64,000 nt of DNA, taken from the NCBI GenBank assembly GCA_036645955.1, contig JAVXND010000007.1, forward strand, positions 9,795 through 73,794, given 5' to 3'. Positions 24,429-33,208 of the stretch are shown in pieces; positions within the stretch are counted from its first letter, which is position 1; every line of letters starts with the position of its first letter. Origin of the DNA: Limiplasma sp036645955 (GTDB lineage Bacteria > Bacillota > Clostridia > Christensenellales > Aristaeellaceae). The position numbers and the translations under genes are program-made. The notes below the pieces were generated by a model. It saw only the letters and a list, made by a program, of their open reading frames with translations. It was not told where the DNA came from and did no database searches.

Positions 24429-24899
24429 ATGGGGCAAGCGGCGTATACGCGGCAGACGATGATCGGCCCCATAACCCTTATTGAAACGGATGGCGCGCTG
24501 AGCGAGGCGCGTTTTAACACGGAATGCCCTCCAAATGCAGAGGTTCTGGAAACCCCCTTGCTGGCAAGCGCATTTTTAGAGCTTGAGCAATACTTTGCGG
24601 GAAAGCGTGAATGCTTTACCATACCGCTTCACCCTGTAGGTACGCCGTTTCAGCTGAAATGCTGGGAAATGCTGCTATCCATCCCCTATGGGGAACGATG
24701 CACTTACGGCGATGAAGCGGCGGCAATCGGCAACCCCAAGGCTTGCCGCGCTGTGGGCGGGGCCAACCATTGTAACCCGCTTCCTATTTTCATCCCCTGC
24801 CACCGTGTGGTGGGTAAAAACGGTACGCTCGTTGGTTACGGAGGCGGGCTTGCGATTCAGAAAAAGTTACTTGAACTCGAAAACAAGTCGAAAGGATGA
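24429..24899 (+). CDS. ogt: Methylated-DNA-protein cysteine S-methyltransferase
   Basis: 156 residues. It has an N-terminal ribonuclease-like part beginning YTRQTMIGPITLIETDG and the C-terminal DNA-binding domain with the active-site motif IFIPCHRVVGKNG (acceptor Cys about residue 124). It repairs O6-alkylguanine in DNA by a one-time transfer to Cys. The start is uncertain: ATG 24429 gives the family-type N-terminus, while ATG 24408, inside the Lgt-like gene, has the better GAGGAA site. It is tightly packed between its neighbours. Confidence 0.92.
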   Translation: MGQAAYTRQTMIGPITLIETDGALSEARFNTECPPNAEVLETPLLASAFLELEQYFAGKRECFTIPLHPVGTPFQLKCWEMLLSIPYGERCTYGDEAAAIGNPKACRAVGGANHCNPLPIFIPCHRVVGKNGTLVGYGGGLAIQKKLLELENKSKG

Positions 24900-24905
24900 C
24901 CTGTG

Positions 24906-26687
24906 ATGGATACTGTTCGCCGCAAAACCAAAATTGTTTGCACCTTAGGCCCCGCCACGGAAGATGATCAGGTACTTCGGCAAATTATACTGTCAGGCAT
25001 GAATGTTGCACGCCTTAATTTTTCGCATGGCACGCATGAATCACATTTAAACAACATCAATCGTATCAAAAAGCTCCGCGAAGAGCTTGGCCTGCCCATT
25101 GCCATTATGCTCGATACCAGAGGCCCTGAAATTCGCCTTGAAACCTTTGCCAAGGGCAAGATTGAATTGCACAAGGGTCAAAAATTTACCCTTCATACCC
25201 AAACGGTCATTGGTGACGAGAATCAAGCGTCTATCACCTATCCAGAGCTAACCAAGGACATTCACGAGGGCACCGTTATTTTGATTGACGATGGCTTGGT
25301 GGGCATGACCGTAACGGGGTTAAGCGATACCGATATTGTTTGCACCGTGCTAAACGATGGGATCATTTCCGACCGCAAGAGCATCAATGTGCCTGGCGTG
25401 GAATTGAGCATGCCCTTCATCAGCGATAAGGATCGGGAGGACATCATTTTTGGCATCCATAACGGCATTGATTTTGTGGCGGCCTCCTTTACCCGCAGTG
25501 CAACGGATATTTTGGATATCCGCAAGCTCTTTAGCAAGGAAGGCTGTACCAACATCAACATCATTGCGAAAATTGAAAATTCGCAGGGCGTGCAGAACAT
25601 TGATGATATTTTGCGCGTGAGTGATGGCATTATGGTTGCGCGCGGTGATTTGGGGGTTGAAATTCCGCTGGAGCAGGTGCCTGTGATTCAGAAAATGCTG
25701 ATTCATAAGGTGTACACGGCGGGCAAGCAGGTGATTACCGCCACGCAAATGCTGGATAGCATGATGAAAAACCCGCGCCCCACACGCGCGGAGGCCACCG
25801 ACGTGGCCAATGCCATTTATGATGGCACCAGCGCCATCATGCTTTCAGGGGAAACCGCCGCAGGGCTGTACCCTGTGGAAGCGGTGCAGACCATGGCGCG
25901 CATTGCCATGTGTGCGGAACGCGATATCAACTACCAAAAGCGCTTCAAGGAGCGCATGCCTGATTTAACGCCAGATGTGACCAACGCCATTTCGCACGCG
26001 ACCTGCACCTCGGCGCATGATTTGGGTGCGGCGGCCATTATCACCGTGACTAAGGGCGGGCGAACGGCTCGTATGATTTCAAAATATCGCCCAAGCTGCC
26101 CCATTATCTGCTGTACAACGGATGAAACGGTTCGCCGTCAGCTAAGCCTCAGCTGGGGCGTGATTCCGCTGGTGATTGAAGAAGCCACAAACACCGACGA
26201 ATTGTTTGAATGCGCTGTGCAAGCAGGTGAAAAAGCCGGATTGCTTCACGATGGTGAGCTGGTGGTGATGACGGCGGGCGTGCCGCTGGGGGTAAGCGGA
26301 ACCACCAACCTCATGAAGGTGCACGTGGTGGGGCACATCCTGGTCACAGGGCGGGGCGTAACCCAACAAAAATGCAGTGCCAGCCTTTGTGTGTGCAAGA
26401 ATGGCGAAGAGGTTGCCCGTACCTTTAACGATGGCGATATCCTGGTGATTTCTCAAACCACAAACTCCCTGTTGGCGCAGATTCGCAAGGCCAGCGGGCT
26501 GATTCTGGAGGATGCTAACCCCAATGGGCACGGCGCTATTGCGGGCATGAGCCTCAACATTCCGGTAATCATCGGCGCTGAAAATGCTACGAAAATTTTA
26601 AAGAGCGGCTCGGTGGTAACGCTGGATGCGGAGCGCGGAGTGGTAAGCTACAACGAAGCCATGAATAAGGGAAACAAAACAAAATAA
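24906..26687 (+). CDS. pyk: Pyruvate kinase with C-terminal PEP-utiliser-like domain
   Basis: 593 residues. It has the catalytic barrel (KTKIVCTLGPAT, LNFSHGTHE, MVARGDLGVEIP and GETAAGLYPVEA) and C-domain. An extra C-terminal domain (about 480-580) contains LILEDANPNGHGAIAGMSL, like the phosphohistidine-type domain on pyruvate kinases of Bacillus. It makes ATP and pyruvate from phosphoenolpyruvate. An AAAGGATG site precedes; ATG 24906 is preferred to the GTG three bases earlier. Last gene before a strong terminator. Confidence 0.96.
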   Translation: MDTVRRKTKIVCTLGPATEDDQVLRQIILSGMNVARLNFSHGTHESHLNNINRIKKLREELGLPIAIMLDTRGPEIRLETFAKGKIELHKGQKFTLHTQTVIGDENQASITYPELTKDIHEGTVILIDDGLVGMTVTGLSDTDIVCTVLNDGIISDRKSINVPGVELSMPFISDKDREDIIFGIHNGIDFVAASFTRSATDILDIRKLFSKEGCTNINIIAKIENSQGVQNIDDILRVSDGIMVARGDLGVEIPLEQVPVIQKMLIHKVYTAGKQVITATQMLDSMMKNPRPTRAEATDVANAIYDGTSAIMLSGETAAGLYPVEAVQTMARIAMCAERDINYQKRFKERMPDLTPDVTNAISHATCTSAHDLGAAAIITVTKGGRTARMISKYRPSCPIICCTTDETVRRQLSLSWGVIPLVIEEATNTDELFECAVQAGEKAGLLHDGELVVMTAGVPLGVSGTTNLMKVHVVGHILVTGRGVTQQKCSASLCVCKNGEEVARTFNDGDILVISQTTNSLLAQIRKASGLILEDANPNGHGAIAGMSLNIPVIIGAENATKILKSGSVVTLDAERGVVSYNEAMNKGNKTK

Positions 26688-26707
26688 CAGGCTTGCACAG
26701 GTAAGCA

Positions 26708-26740
26708 AAAAACAGCGTGGTCATTCCTCGCTGTTTTTTT
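26708..26740 (+). terminator. Rho-independent terminator after pyk
   Basis: Stem AAACAGCG and CGCTGTTT (within 26708-26738) with a T-run to 26740. Confidence 0.85.
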
Positions 26741-26917
26741 GCTTTGCGGCAAGCTTCACCAAAAAACCGCCAATGCATAAGCTGGAAATGAGCCTATGGA
26801 GGTTCAAACGAAACCGCATGAAAGCTGTAAGCTTTTGCCCTTCATGGGCTGTAGATAAATGCATGGATGCAAAAAGCATATTTTCCACCCTCATCAACAA
26901 CCGCAGGAGGTTATTTT

Positions 26918-27190
26918 ATGGGAATGCCCGTTATTACGCCTGGCACCATTTCCCGTGGGGACGCTGTTGGCAATATCATTGAATCCGTTGCAATGGAGGA
27001 AGCGGCTTTCGCGCATATTTTGAACGCCGAAAGCGAAAAAATCATGGCGTTTGTGAACAACGAGGCGGTGACACCCGAACAGCTTTTGGCGGTGAATGCA
27101 TCCGTTAAAAGCGCCATCAACGCCATTTCACGTTTGGAAATGCAGCTGCAAGCCAAGCTTGAAGTGTTCAGCAACACCGTTTGCCAGTAA
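26918..27190 (+). CDS. Small helical protein sharing a domain with the next gene
   Basis: 90 residues, with AGGAGG (26905-26910) before ATG 26918. After a short beginning (MGMPVITPGTISRGDAVGN) the rest is a helical domain: IIESVAMEEAAFAHILNAES, then TPEQLLAVNASVKSAINAIS. The same domain ends the next protein (SVALEETALGAIANAEGAK, TPQQLLCLNKSVTDMTNAIA). I know such segments from other Firmicutes surface or coat-type proteins but cannot name a family with confidence. No signal peptide. It is 37 bases before the DUF11 gene and likely co-transcribed. The 230 bases before it hold the pyk terminator and no clear promoter. Confidence 0.75.
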   Translation: MGMPVITPGTISRGDAVGNIIESVAMEEAAFAHILNAESEKIMAFVNNEAVTPEQLLAVNASVKSAINAISRLEMQLQAKLEVFSNTVCQ

Positions 27191-27227
27191 CAGGACTGGC
27201 AGCAATTGAATAAAAGGAGCGTCGCGT

Positions 27228-29612
27228 ATGCCATTTTCGTATGCAAATCCCGGCTCTGGCCCGAGCGCGGGCGGTATTGGCTGGTTTAATTTTGGCAATT
27301 TGGTTTTGAACCCCGGAGATTCCCAAACAGGGCTTACAGGTACGCTCAACGATGGGAGCACCGTCACATTTGATATCAAATCGCTTCCCACGTCCTTTGT
27401 GCCTTACACGGCACTGCCCACAGCCGCGCCCGGCTTCAGCAATTTTGGCCCTACGGCATATACTGGAATTCTTGGAAACGTCACCCTTCACACGCCGCTA
27501 TTGCCCGCATATGGCAGTCCCAGCGTGGTTGTGCTAAGCAACATTGTGGTAAAGGATCCCAACGGCAACCCTGTGCCAAACTATACCGCAGTGATCGCCG
27601 ATGCGGAAAGCACAAACTCTTTCCCGCAATACACGGAAAACTGGACTTGGATTACAAACGGCGCGCCTTGGAACCTGTTTACAACCATCGGCGGCAACCC
27701 GCCCGCTTTGGCTGGCGTGGGAACCCAAACGGCAGTAATCACAGGCTTAAATCAGGGGCTTGCCGCATCCTATTTGCTCACCACACAAAACCCCACCAAT
27801 CTTTCGCTTTCATCCATTGGGCGCGAAGCGGTGGCTGTGGGTTTTGCAGTCACAAAGGTTCAGGTGTGCAAAAGCATCGGCAGCCGCATTCATTCCGCTG
27901 ACCAGTTTGTGGTGAACATTGCGGGTACGCCCAACAACCAGATCACCACCGCTGGCACCGCTGTGGGGCTACAGTCTCCCTGCGCGGTGGTTTATGGCTT
28001 GCCAGGCAACACCTATACCATTACCGAGCAGATGGCCGCAGGCAGTGTTACACCGCTTTCCGGCTACACGCAGACAGTTTCTGCGGTAAACCTTTCTGCA
28101 GGAGGCAGTATACCGCCTACAGGCAGCTTGCCCATTAACTTTACCCCCGCCCTTGGCGATATTGTGCAGTATACCATTCTGAACTCAGCGCCAGAAACCT
28201 TTAAGAAGAGTGTGGATCAGGCGTTTGCCAAGCCCGGCGACATCCTGACCTATACCCTCACGGGCATTAACCCCAACAACTATGCCATTGCAGGCGTTGT
28301 GCTTACCGATGCACCCCCCGCCGGCACCACGTATATCGGCAATTTGGTGGTGAGCGTGCCTTATACAGGCACAACGCCTGCCACAGGGCTCACGCTAACC
28401 ATGCCGGCAAACAGCACCGTTACCGCAACGTATCAGGTGCAGGTTTCGCCTACGGCACCAGTGAATAACCCCATTGTGAACCTTGCATCTGCCACGGTTC
28501 CAGGCGGTACAGGCGGCAGTACCAACCCTGTATCCACCCAGATTAACTATGCGGATTTGACCACGGCGGGTAATGTGATCAAATCTGTGACACCTGCATT
28601 TGCTCAATTTGGGGATACGCTCACTTACACGCTAACCCTGCACAACACGGGCAATGCGGCCGCTAACAACGTGGTTGTAACCGATGTGATTCCTGCCGGA
28701 ACCACCTATGTAGCTGGCTCCGCAGCCGCAAGCGTGCCGTTTAGCGGCGATCCAACCTCCGCCATTACCCTGCTGACACCCATTCCAGCGGGCGGCACGG
28801 CGACCCTCACCTTCCAAGTAAAGCTTGGCGCAGGCGCACCCCCTGTAAACCCTGTGCCCAATACCGCAACCCTCAAGTATGCTTATACCGTTGACCCCAG
28901 CAATCCCAACGGTGTGACTGCCGCAGGCACCAGCAACACGGTTGCAACCCCTGTGTCCCAGGCAAAATTGAAGGTGACAAAGTCTGCCAGCGAGAGCATC
29001 GGCTATATCGGCGATGTAATCACCTACAGCATGGCGGTAACCAACACGGGAAATGTGCCTGCTGACAATGTGGTCATTACCGATCCTGTGCCCAACGGCA
29101 CCGTTCTTGTTCCCGGCTCCCTTGCGGTGAGCGCGCCGTATACGGGCGACCCCAACACGGCTATTACGCTGAGCAGCCCCATTGCGGCAGGCGCGACGGT
29201 TACCATCACCTTCCAAGTAAAGGTGACGGCCATGCCCAACCCCAACCCCATTGTAAACGTGGCAACTGCCGCCTACGCATATACCGTGAACCCCAGCAAT
29301 CCTAACGGCGTAACGGCAAGCAGTGCCAGCAACCCTGCCAGCACCCTTGTTTTTACCAACAATTATCGCCAGCAAATCAGCGATTTGATTCATTCCGTGG
29401 CTTTGGAAGAAACGGCATTGGGCGCCATTGCCAATGCGGAAGGCGCGAAGATTCAAAAGATGGTTGCCATGCCCAACGTAACCCCGCAACAGCTTTTGTG
29501 CCTAAACAAGAGCGTCACCGATATGACCAACGCCATAGCGCTTCTTGAATCCGTTCTGATGCAAAAGCTGAACACTGTGGACTGCCAGATTCGCGGAAAT
29601 TCCAAATGCTAG
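27228..29612 (+). CDS. DUF11-repeat protein without signal peptide, probable spore-surface protein
   Basis: 794 residues. An N-terminal unique region (about 1-215) and a linker domain are followed by three DUF11 beta domains. These start near residues 325 (KSVDQAFAKPGDILTYTLTG), 450 (KSVTPAFAQFGDTLTYTLTL) and 582 (KSASESIGYIGDVITYSMAV). The C-terminal helical domain (about 710-794) is shared with the preceding gene. The protein is rich in Thr, Asn, Pro and Val, with few charged residues. DUF11 proteins are normally secreted, but the start MPFSYANPGSGPSAGG has no signal peptide and no internal start provides one. This suggests assembly from the mother-cell cytoplasm onto a spore. GGAG precedes the ATG. 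Confidence 0.82.
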   Translation: MPFSYANPGSGPSAGGIGWFNFGNLVLNPGDSQTGLTGTLNDGSTVTFDIKSLPTSFVPYTALPTAAPGFSNFGPTAYTGILGNVTLHTPLLPAYGSPSVVVLSNIVVKDPNGNPVPNYTAVIADAESTNSFPQYTENWTWITNGAPWNLFTTIGGNPPALAGVGTQTAVITGLNQGLAASYLLTTQNPTNLSLSSIGREAVAVGFAVTKVQVCKSIGSRIHSADQFVVNIAGTPNNQITTAGTAVGLQSPCAVVYGLPGNTYTITEQMAAGSVTPLSGYTQTVSAVNLSAGGSIPPTGSLPINFTPALGDIVQYTILNSAPETFKKSVDQAFAKPGDILTYTLTGINPNNYAIAGVVLTDAPPAGTTYIGNLVVSVPYTGTTPATGLTLTMPANSTVTATYQVQVSPTAPVNNPIVNLASATVPGGTGGSTNPVSTQINYADLTTAGNVIKSVTPAFAQFGDTLTYTLTLHNTGNAAANNVVVTDVIPAGTTYVAGSAAASVPFSGDPTSAITLLTPIPAGGTATLTFQVKLGAGAPPVNPVPNTATLKYAYTVDPSNPNGVTAAGTSNTVATPVSQAKLKVTKSASESIGYIGDVITYSMAVTNTGNVPADNVVITDPVPNGTVLVPGSLAVSAPYTGDPNTAITLSSPIAAGATVTITFQVKVTAMPNPNPIVNVATAAYAYTVNPSNPNGVTASSASNPASTLVFTNNYRQQISDLIHSVALEETALGAIANAEGAKIQKMVAMPNVTPQQLLCLNKSVTDMTNAIALLESVLMQKLNTVDCQIRGNSKC

Positions 29613-29660
29613 GCAAACGCCTCACTGTGCTTTTGACATCTGCGGCATTGCCGGCATAAA

Positions 29661-29700
29661 CAAAAAAAAGACCGTTCCGCTTTATGCGGGACGGTCTTCG
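29661..29700. terminator. Bidirectional terminator
   Basis: Stem AAGACCGTTCCGC (29668-29680) and GCGGGACGGTCTT (29686-29698) with one mismatch. The preceding A-run supplies the T-tract for the minus-strand SH3b gene. Confidence 0.85.
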
Positions 29701-29712
29701 GTTTGAAATTCG

Positions 29713-30684
29713 TTATTTAACGACCTTGAAGAAGTAACGGCTTACATAGCCTTCCACACCTTCAATTTCAGCTTTGCACCAAACGTCGCTCGTGGCGGTC
29801 ACGGTGATTTCCGTGCCGACGGGATACGCCTTGATGATGGAGGAACCCAGACCAGGGGCTTTGCGGAAGTTAACAATGCCTGTTCCGTTGGGGTTTACAA
29901 GCTTGGCTTGGAAGGGAGCCGCGGGCAAAATGCTGGAACCGCCGCCTTCTCCGCTGCCGCTGCCTTCAACCTTGACATATTTCTTCATCATGTAGCCGTT
30001 CATGCCGCCGATCGTCACCTTGTAGAAACTGCCGCTTGCGCCGTGCAGTGTCATTTCGGAGCCGTTCTTGAAGTAGCCAAGCACGCGAGCGTTGGTGCTG
30101 GGGGCTTCACGAAGAAGAAGGACTTGGTTTGCGCCGGGGTTGTTCACGAAGCCCTGATTGGGGAATTCCGTGGTGCCGCCGCCGCCGCCGCTGCCGCTGC
30201 CGCCGCCTTGGGAAGAGGAGCTCAGGTAACGGCTGGCCATATAGCCCAGCTGTTCGCCCAGCTTTACCTGATACCAGCCATTGCCGCGAAGCACAACGTT
30301 AACCGCAGTGCCGGGCTTGTAGCTTCCAAGAACGTTGCCGGTCAAGGAAGGCTGATCGCGAAGGTTCAGGTTTGCGCCGGTGTTGGTGCGCACATAGAGG
30401 GTAGAGTCAGAGGAGGTGGAAGAAAGATACTTGCTCATCACATAGCCTTCCTTGCCTTCAACCTTGACTTTGCTCCAGTCGCCATCCTGCTCCACAACGG
30501 TCATCCACGTACCTGTGGGGTATTGTGCAAGAACCTGACTGCTCTGAGAAGGCTCCTTGCGAAGGTTGAGCGTGCCTCCCTTTACCACCATGAGGCTTTC
30601 AGCTAGGGACACCACGGGCAACATCAGCACCAGCAATAGGGCGAATACCCGGAGGCATCTTTTGTAGAGATGGGTCTTTTGCAT
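29713..30684 (-). CDS. Secreted protein with four SH3b domains
   Basis: 323 residues. The signal peptide (about 1-28) ends VVSLAE. Four bacterial SH3-type repeats carry the LNLRKEPS / LNLRDQPS / LLLREAPS / VNFRKAPG signature and end in G-Y-(V/M)-x-(K/R)-Y. A Gly/Ser linker separates the second and third, and a shorter one the third and fourth. SH3b domains bind wall peptides or glycans; no catalytic domain is present, so this is probably a wall-binding or adaptor protein. AAGGAGG precedes ATG 30684. Its leader contains a GGCGAGGGG / CCCCTTGCC hairpin (30713-30734). Confidence 0.88.
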   Translation of the reverse strand: MQKTHLYKRCLRVFALLLVLMLPVVSLAESLMVVKGGTLNLRKEPSQSSQVLAQYPTGTWMTVVEQDGDWSKVKVEGKEGYVMSKYLSSTSSDSTLYVRTNTGANLNLRDQPSLTGNVLGSYKPGTAVNVVLRGNGWYQVKLGEQLGYMASRYLSSSSQGGGSGSGGGGGTTEFPNQGFVNNPGANQVLLLREAPSTNARVLGYFKNGSEMTLHGASGSFYKVTIGGMNGYMMKKYVKVEGSGSGEGGGSSILPAAPFQAKLVNPNGTGIVNFRKAPGLGSSIIKAYPVGTEITVTATSDVWCKAEIEGVEGYVSRYFFKVVK

Positions 30685-31032
30685 AAAGGGGATACCTCCT
30701 TTTTGATACTGGCAAGGGGGATGCCCCTCGCCGTTCTACCATCTGACGAACGGAAACAGAATTCCCTTCCTAAACGGACCTGCTTCAAACGGCCAATCAA
30801 TGGCAAATATGGAATGTTCAGGGTATTAAATGGAAGGCTATGGAGGGCTTTTTTGGAGAAATGCAGATTTAAAAGCACATTCAGCCCTGTGCAGACGGCT
30901 GAAATTGGCAAAAAAGCGATCGAAAAAACGCGAATTGCAGGGCTTGCTTCAGCGCTTTGGCAAGCATTGTTTGCCGATAGGTGCGCTGTGCGGGGCAGGA
31001 TAGCAATACGCCGATGAACAGAGGAGGGTGCG
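30685..31032. other. Gene-free interval between divergent genes
   Basis: 348 bases between the SH3b gene (minus) and the PRC-barrel gene (plus). It holds the GGCAAGGGG-type hairpin near 30713-30734 and a GCTTGC/GCAAGC inverted repeat near 30943-30966. I see no convincing promoter boxes and no reading frame that looks coding. Confidence 0.5.
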
Positions 31033-31524
31033 ATGATGCTGACAAGCCTTCAAAAAATGGTCGGTTTGCCTGTAGTGTGGCAGGATCGGCAAATGGGCTA
31101 TGTGGAGCGTGCTGTACCAAGCGAGGGCGCAAAGCGGCTAGACGGCGTGGTGGTTCGCCGAGGGATTGGCAGTGCAAAATGGGTACCGCTTCAAGCCATT
31201 ATCATGGTGGGGGAGCAATGCATGCTCATAAGCGCCAAACCAGAACGCATGCCTGATGGAAACGAGCTGACCCTTTCGCGAGCCTTTCTGACAACGGGCT
31301 ATTGCGTGGGAGAGGTGACGGATGTGGTGCTTGTTGGCGCAACGCTAAAGCCCACAGCTCTTGAGGTAAGCGGAGGGCCGCTGTACCGCCTGATGGGGCA
31401 CAGCGGGTATGCGGCGGACTACCGTGTATGCGGCATGGGAGGCGGTGCGCACGAAGTGATTGTACCCAAACTCATTTCATGGGCGGAGCTTAAACAAAGG
31501 CTGGGAGAGGAGGAACCTGAATGA
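31033..31524 (+). CDS. PRC-barrel domain protein
   Basis: 163 residues. Two PRC-barrel-like halves are visible: GLPVVWQDRQMGYVERAVPS with the following LDGVVVRRG, and TGYCVGEVTDVVLVGATLKP. PRC barrels are small RNA- or protein-binding beta barrels; in Firmicutes they occur in sporulation-linked proteins such as YlmC. A GAGGAGGG site precedes ATG 31033. The stop overlaps the next small gene as ATGA. Exact role unknown. Confidence 0.65.
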   Translation: MMLTSLQKMVGLPVVWQDRQMGYVERAVPSEGAKRLDGVVVRRGIGSAKWVPLQAIIMVGEQCMLISAKPERMPDGNELTLSRAFLTTGYCVGEVTDVVLVGATLKPTALEVSGGPLYRLMGHSGYAADYRVCGMGGGAHEVIVPKLISWAELKQRLGEEEPE

Positions 31525-31664
31525 ACATGCTGAAAACGGCAATGGCGGGCGTGATTGGCTTTGCGGTAGGAGCGAGTGCAATGCTATTACCAGGCAACCA
31601 AAAAATGAAGCATCAGGCGCAAAAACAAGTGGATAAATTGATGCGCATGAGCAAGATGTGGTAA
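31521..31664 (+). CDS. Small membrane protein (47 aa)
   Basis: Starts MNMLKTAMAGVIGFAVGASA, an N-terminal hydrophobic segment, then a basic tail (MKHQAQKQVDKLMRMSKMW). The layout recalls YtxH-type small proteins, but it is too short for a firm call. It overlaps the PRC-barrel stop by ATGA and has GAGGA upstream, so it is coupled to it. Confidence 0.6.
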   Translation: MNMLKTAMAGVIGFAVGASAMLLPGNQKMKHQAQKQVDKLMRMSKMW

Positions 31665-31668
31665 AGAG

Positions 31669-31788
31669 CAAAGCAAAGAAGCTTTGCGCAGGCGGCTCGC
31701 GCGGCGGGGCTTGACCCTGCCGCGCGGCTTACCGCGTGCGCTTATCATCCGCTGAAAGGAGCCAAAGCATGCAAGCAAAGCAAAGAAG
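31669..31788 (+). repeat. GC-rich palindrome flanked by direct repeats
   Basis: CGCGCGGCGGGG and CCCTGCCGCGCG form a strong hairpin at about 31697-31726. A 15-base direct repeat GCAAAGCAAAGAAGC occurs at 31669-31683 and 31774-31788, the second inside the start of the next gene. There is no T-run, so it is not a canonical terminator. Confidence 0.45.
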
Positions 31789-32821
31789 CCTATTCAAAGT
31801 ACGGTGGCAGTTTGTTGCGGGAATCGCAGTGGTTGCGATTGTGATTTATGCACGTCATTTTTTGTGGCAGGCGGTTATTCAGCTCTTTATTGCTATGCTG
31901 TTAGCGATGGCGGCCTTGCCTATGATGAAGCTGTTGGAAAAAAAGCTATCGACGGGCTTATCGGCTTCTCTTGCAATGATGAGCTTGAGCCTTACGCTGG
32001 TTGCGGCACTGCTGTTGTTGGTTCCGCCCATTGTGCGGCAAGCACAGCAGCTGATTGGCATGCTTCCCGCCCTTTATACGCACATGGAAGCATGGGCGCA
32101 GAAGGGACAAAGCTGGCTTGCGGAAAATGGCATTCCCATCAATGCGGAAATGAAAAGCACATTGTTTGGCAAAGGCGAAGAAATGCTTTCAGGAGCCGCC
32201 CCTGCGGCGGTTGCATGGCTTAGCACAGCGGCTGGAAGTGTTGGCAAATGGCTGTTTGCGCCTGTGTTTTCGTTCTATTTTTTACGCGATCGAAAAAAAA
32301 TCGGGCATTGGCTGCTTCTGTGGGTGCCGCTTGGCAAGCGGGATGTGACGGTGAAGCTGATGCGCGAAATGCGCAGAGAAACAGCGGGTTATTTGCGCGG
32401 GCAGCTGATGGTTTCGGCGGTGGTGGGCGGGCTCACTGCGATTGGGCTGTTGCTATGCGGGGTGCCTGCTTGGCTGCTGCTGGGTCTTGTGATGGGCGTG
32501 CTTGAACTGATTCCCTATGTGGGCCCATTTTTGGGCGGTGTGATGGTTTTGCTGTTTTCGTTACAGGGCGGTCTTTCACGCACGCTTTGGGCCATGGGGG
32601 TGGTGATTTTGGTGCAGCAGCTAGAGGGCGGCATGCTTTCGCCTCAGCTCATGAGCGATGCGACGCGGCTTCATCCTGTGATGGTTTTGCTCTGTGTGAT
32701 GATTGGCGGCGCGGCAGGCGGCGTGGCGGGAATATTGCTTGCGGTACCCTTGGTTTTATGCGTCCGCGCATCGTTTCGCATTGTGGGGCTATACCGCTCA
32801 CAGCGTGCGCAGGACGGTTAA
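31769..32821 (+). CDS. AI-2E family (YtvI/PerM-type) membrane transporter
   Basis: 350 residues from ATG 31769 after AAAGGAG. About seven or eight membrane helices; the family pattern is visible in FAPVFSFYFLRDRKKIGHWL, the ELIPYVGPFLGGV stretch and LEGGMLSPQLMSDATRLHPV. The family includes the autoinducer-2 exporter TqsA, sporulation protein YtvI and sodium/proton antiporters; which applies here cannot be told. A longer frame from 31736 lacks a ribosome site. Confidence 0.88.
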   Translation: MQAKQRSLFKVRWQFVAGIAVVAIVIYARHFLWQAVIQLFIAMLLAMAALPMMKLLEKKLSTGLSASLAMMSLSLTLVAALLLLVPPIVRQAQQLIGMLPALYTHMEAWAQKGQSWLAENGIPINAEMKSTLFGKGEEMLSGAAPAAVAWLSTAAGSVGKWLFAPVFSFYFLRDRKKIGHWLLLWVPLGKRDVTVKLMREMRRETAGYLRGQLMVSAVVGGLTAIGLLLCGVPAWLLLGLVMGVLELIPYVGPFLGGVMVLLFSLQGGLSRTLWAMGVVILVQQLEGGMLSPQLMSDATRLHPVMVLLCVMIGGAAGGVAGILLAVPLVLCVRASFRIVGLYRSQRAQDG

Positions 32822-32881
32822 ACGACGGTTAAACTTGGGCAAGCTTAGTGTCAAAATAGTGTCAAAAGCACAAGAAACGCT

Positions 32882-32909
32882 TTGCAAAGCGGCGCAGATG
32901 GTGTATAAT
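32882..32909 (+). promoter_or_regulatory. Sigma-A promoter of ireB-ruvX
   Basis: TTGCAA (32882-32887), 16 bases, TATAAT (32904-32909). Confidence 0.65.
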
Positions 32910-32941
32910 ATAAAGGAATACCTCAAGGGAGGGTGAATGAC

Positions 32942-33208
32942 ATGACTGATATGAACGGAACGACGAAGTTTACGCCCGTCATGGAAGGGGATCGGGATGC
33001 TGGCGCCATTCTCGCACAGGTATACCGTGCGCTGCAGGCGAAGGGCTACGATCCGGTGACGCAATTGGTAGGCTACTTAATTTCCGGTGATCCGACGTAT
33101 ATTACCAGCTATGGTCAGGCAAGAAGCATGATCTGCCGCCTGGAGCGCGATGAAATTATGGAAGAGCTTGTGCGGGTTTATCTGCATAGGCTTGATTGCA
33201 ATGCGTGA
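32942..33208 (+). CDS. ireB: IreB family regulatory phosphoprotein (UPF0297)
   Basis: 88 residues. It carries the conserved AQVYRALQAKGYDPVTQLVG and SGDPTYITSYGQARSMI stretches. IreB is a substrate of the PASTA kinase IreK in Enterococcus and affects cephalosporin tolerance; the gene is nearly always next to ruvX. ATG 32942 lies 9 bases after AAGGGAGG. The in-frame GTG at 32933 abuts that site and is unlikely. Overlaps ruvX by 8 bases. Confidence 0.95.
   Translation: MTDMNGTTKFTPVMEGDRDAGAILAQVYRALQAKGYDPVTQLVGYLISGDPTYITSYGQARSMICRLERDEIMEELVRVYLHRLDCNA

Noticed and set aside
28632..29489. 285-codon minus-strand frame within the DUF11 gene
   Set aside because: Antisense of the DUF11 repeats, which keep regular domain patterns on the plus strand.
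29628..29645. GTGCTTTTGACA near 29634 and GTCAAAAGCACA near 32865 as further copies of the dispersed element
   Set aside because: They share part of the first block only; the ATTTT end, the 11-base spacer and the CACCCATTG block are missing.
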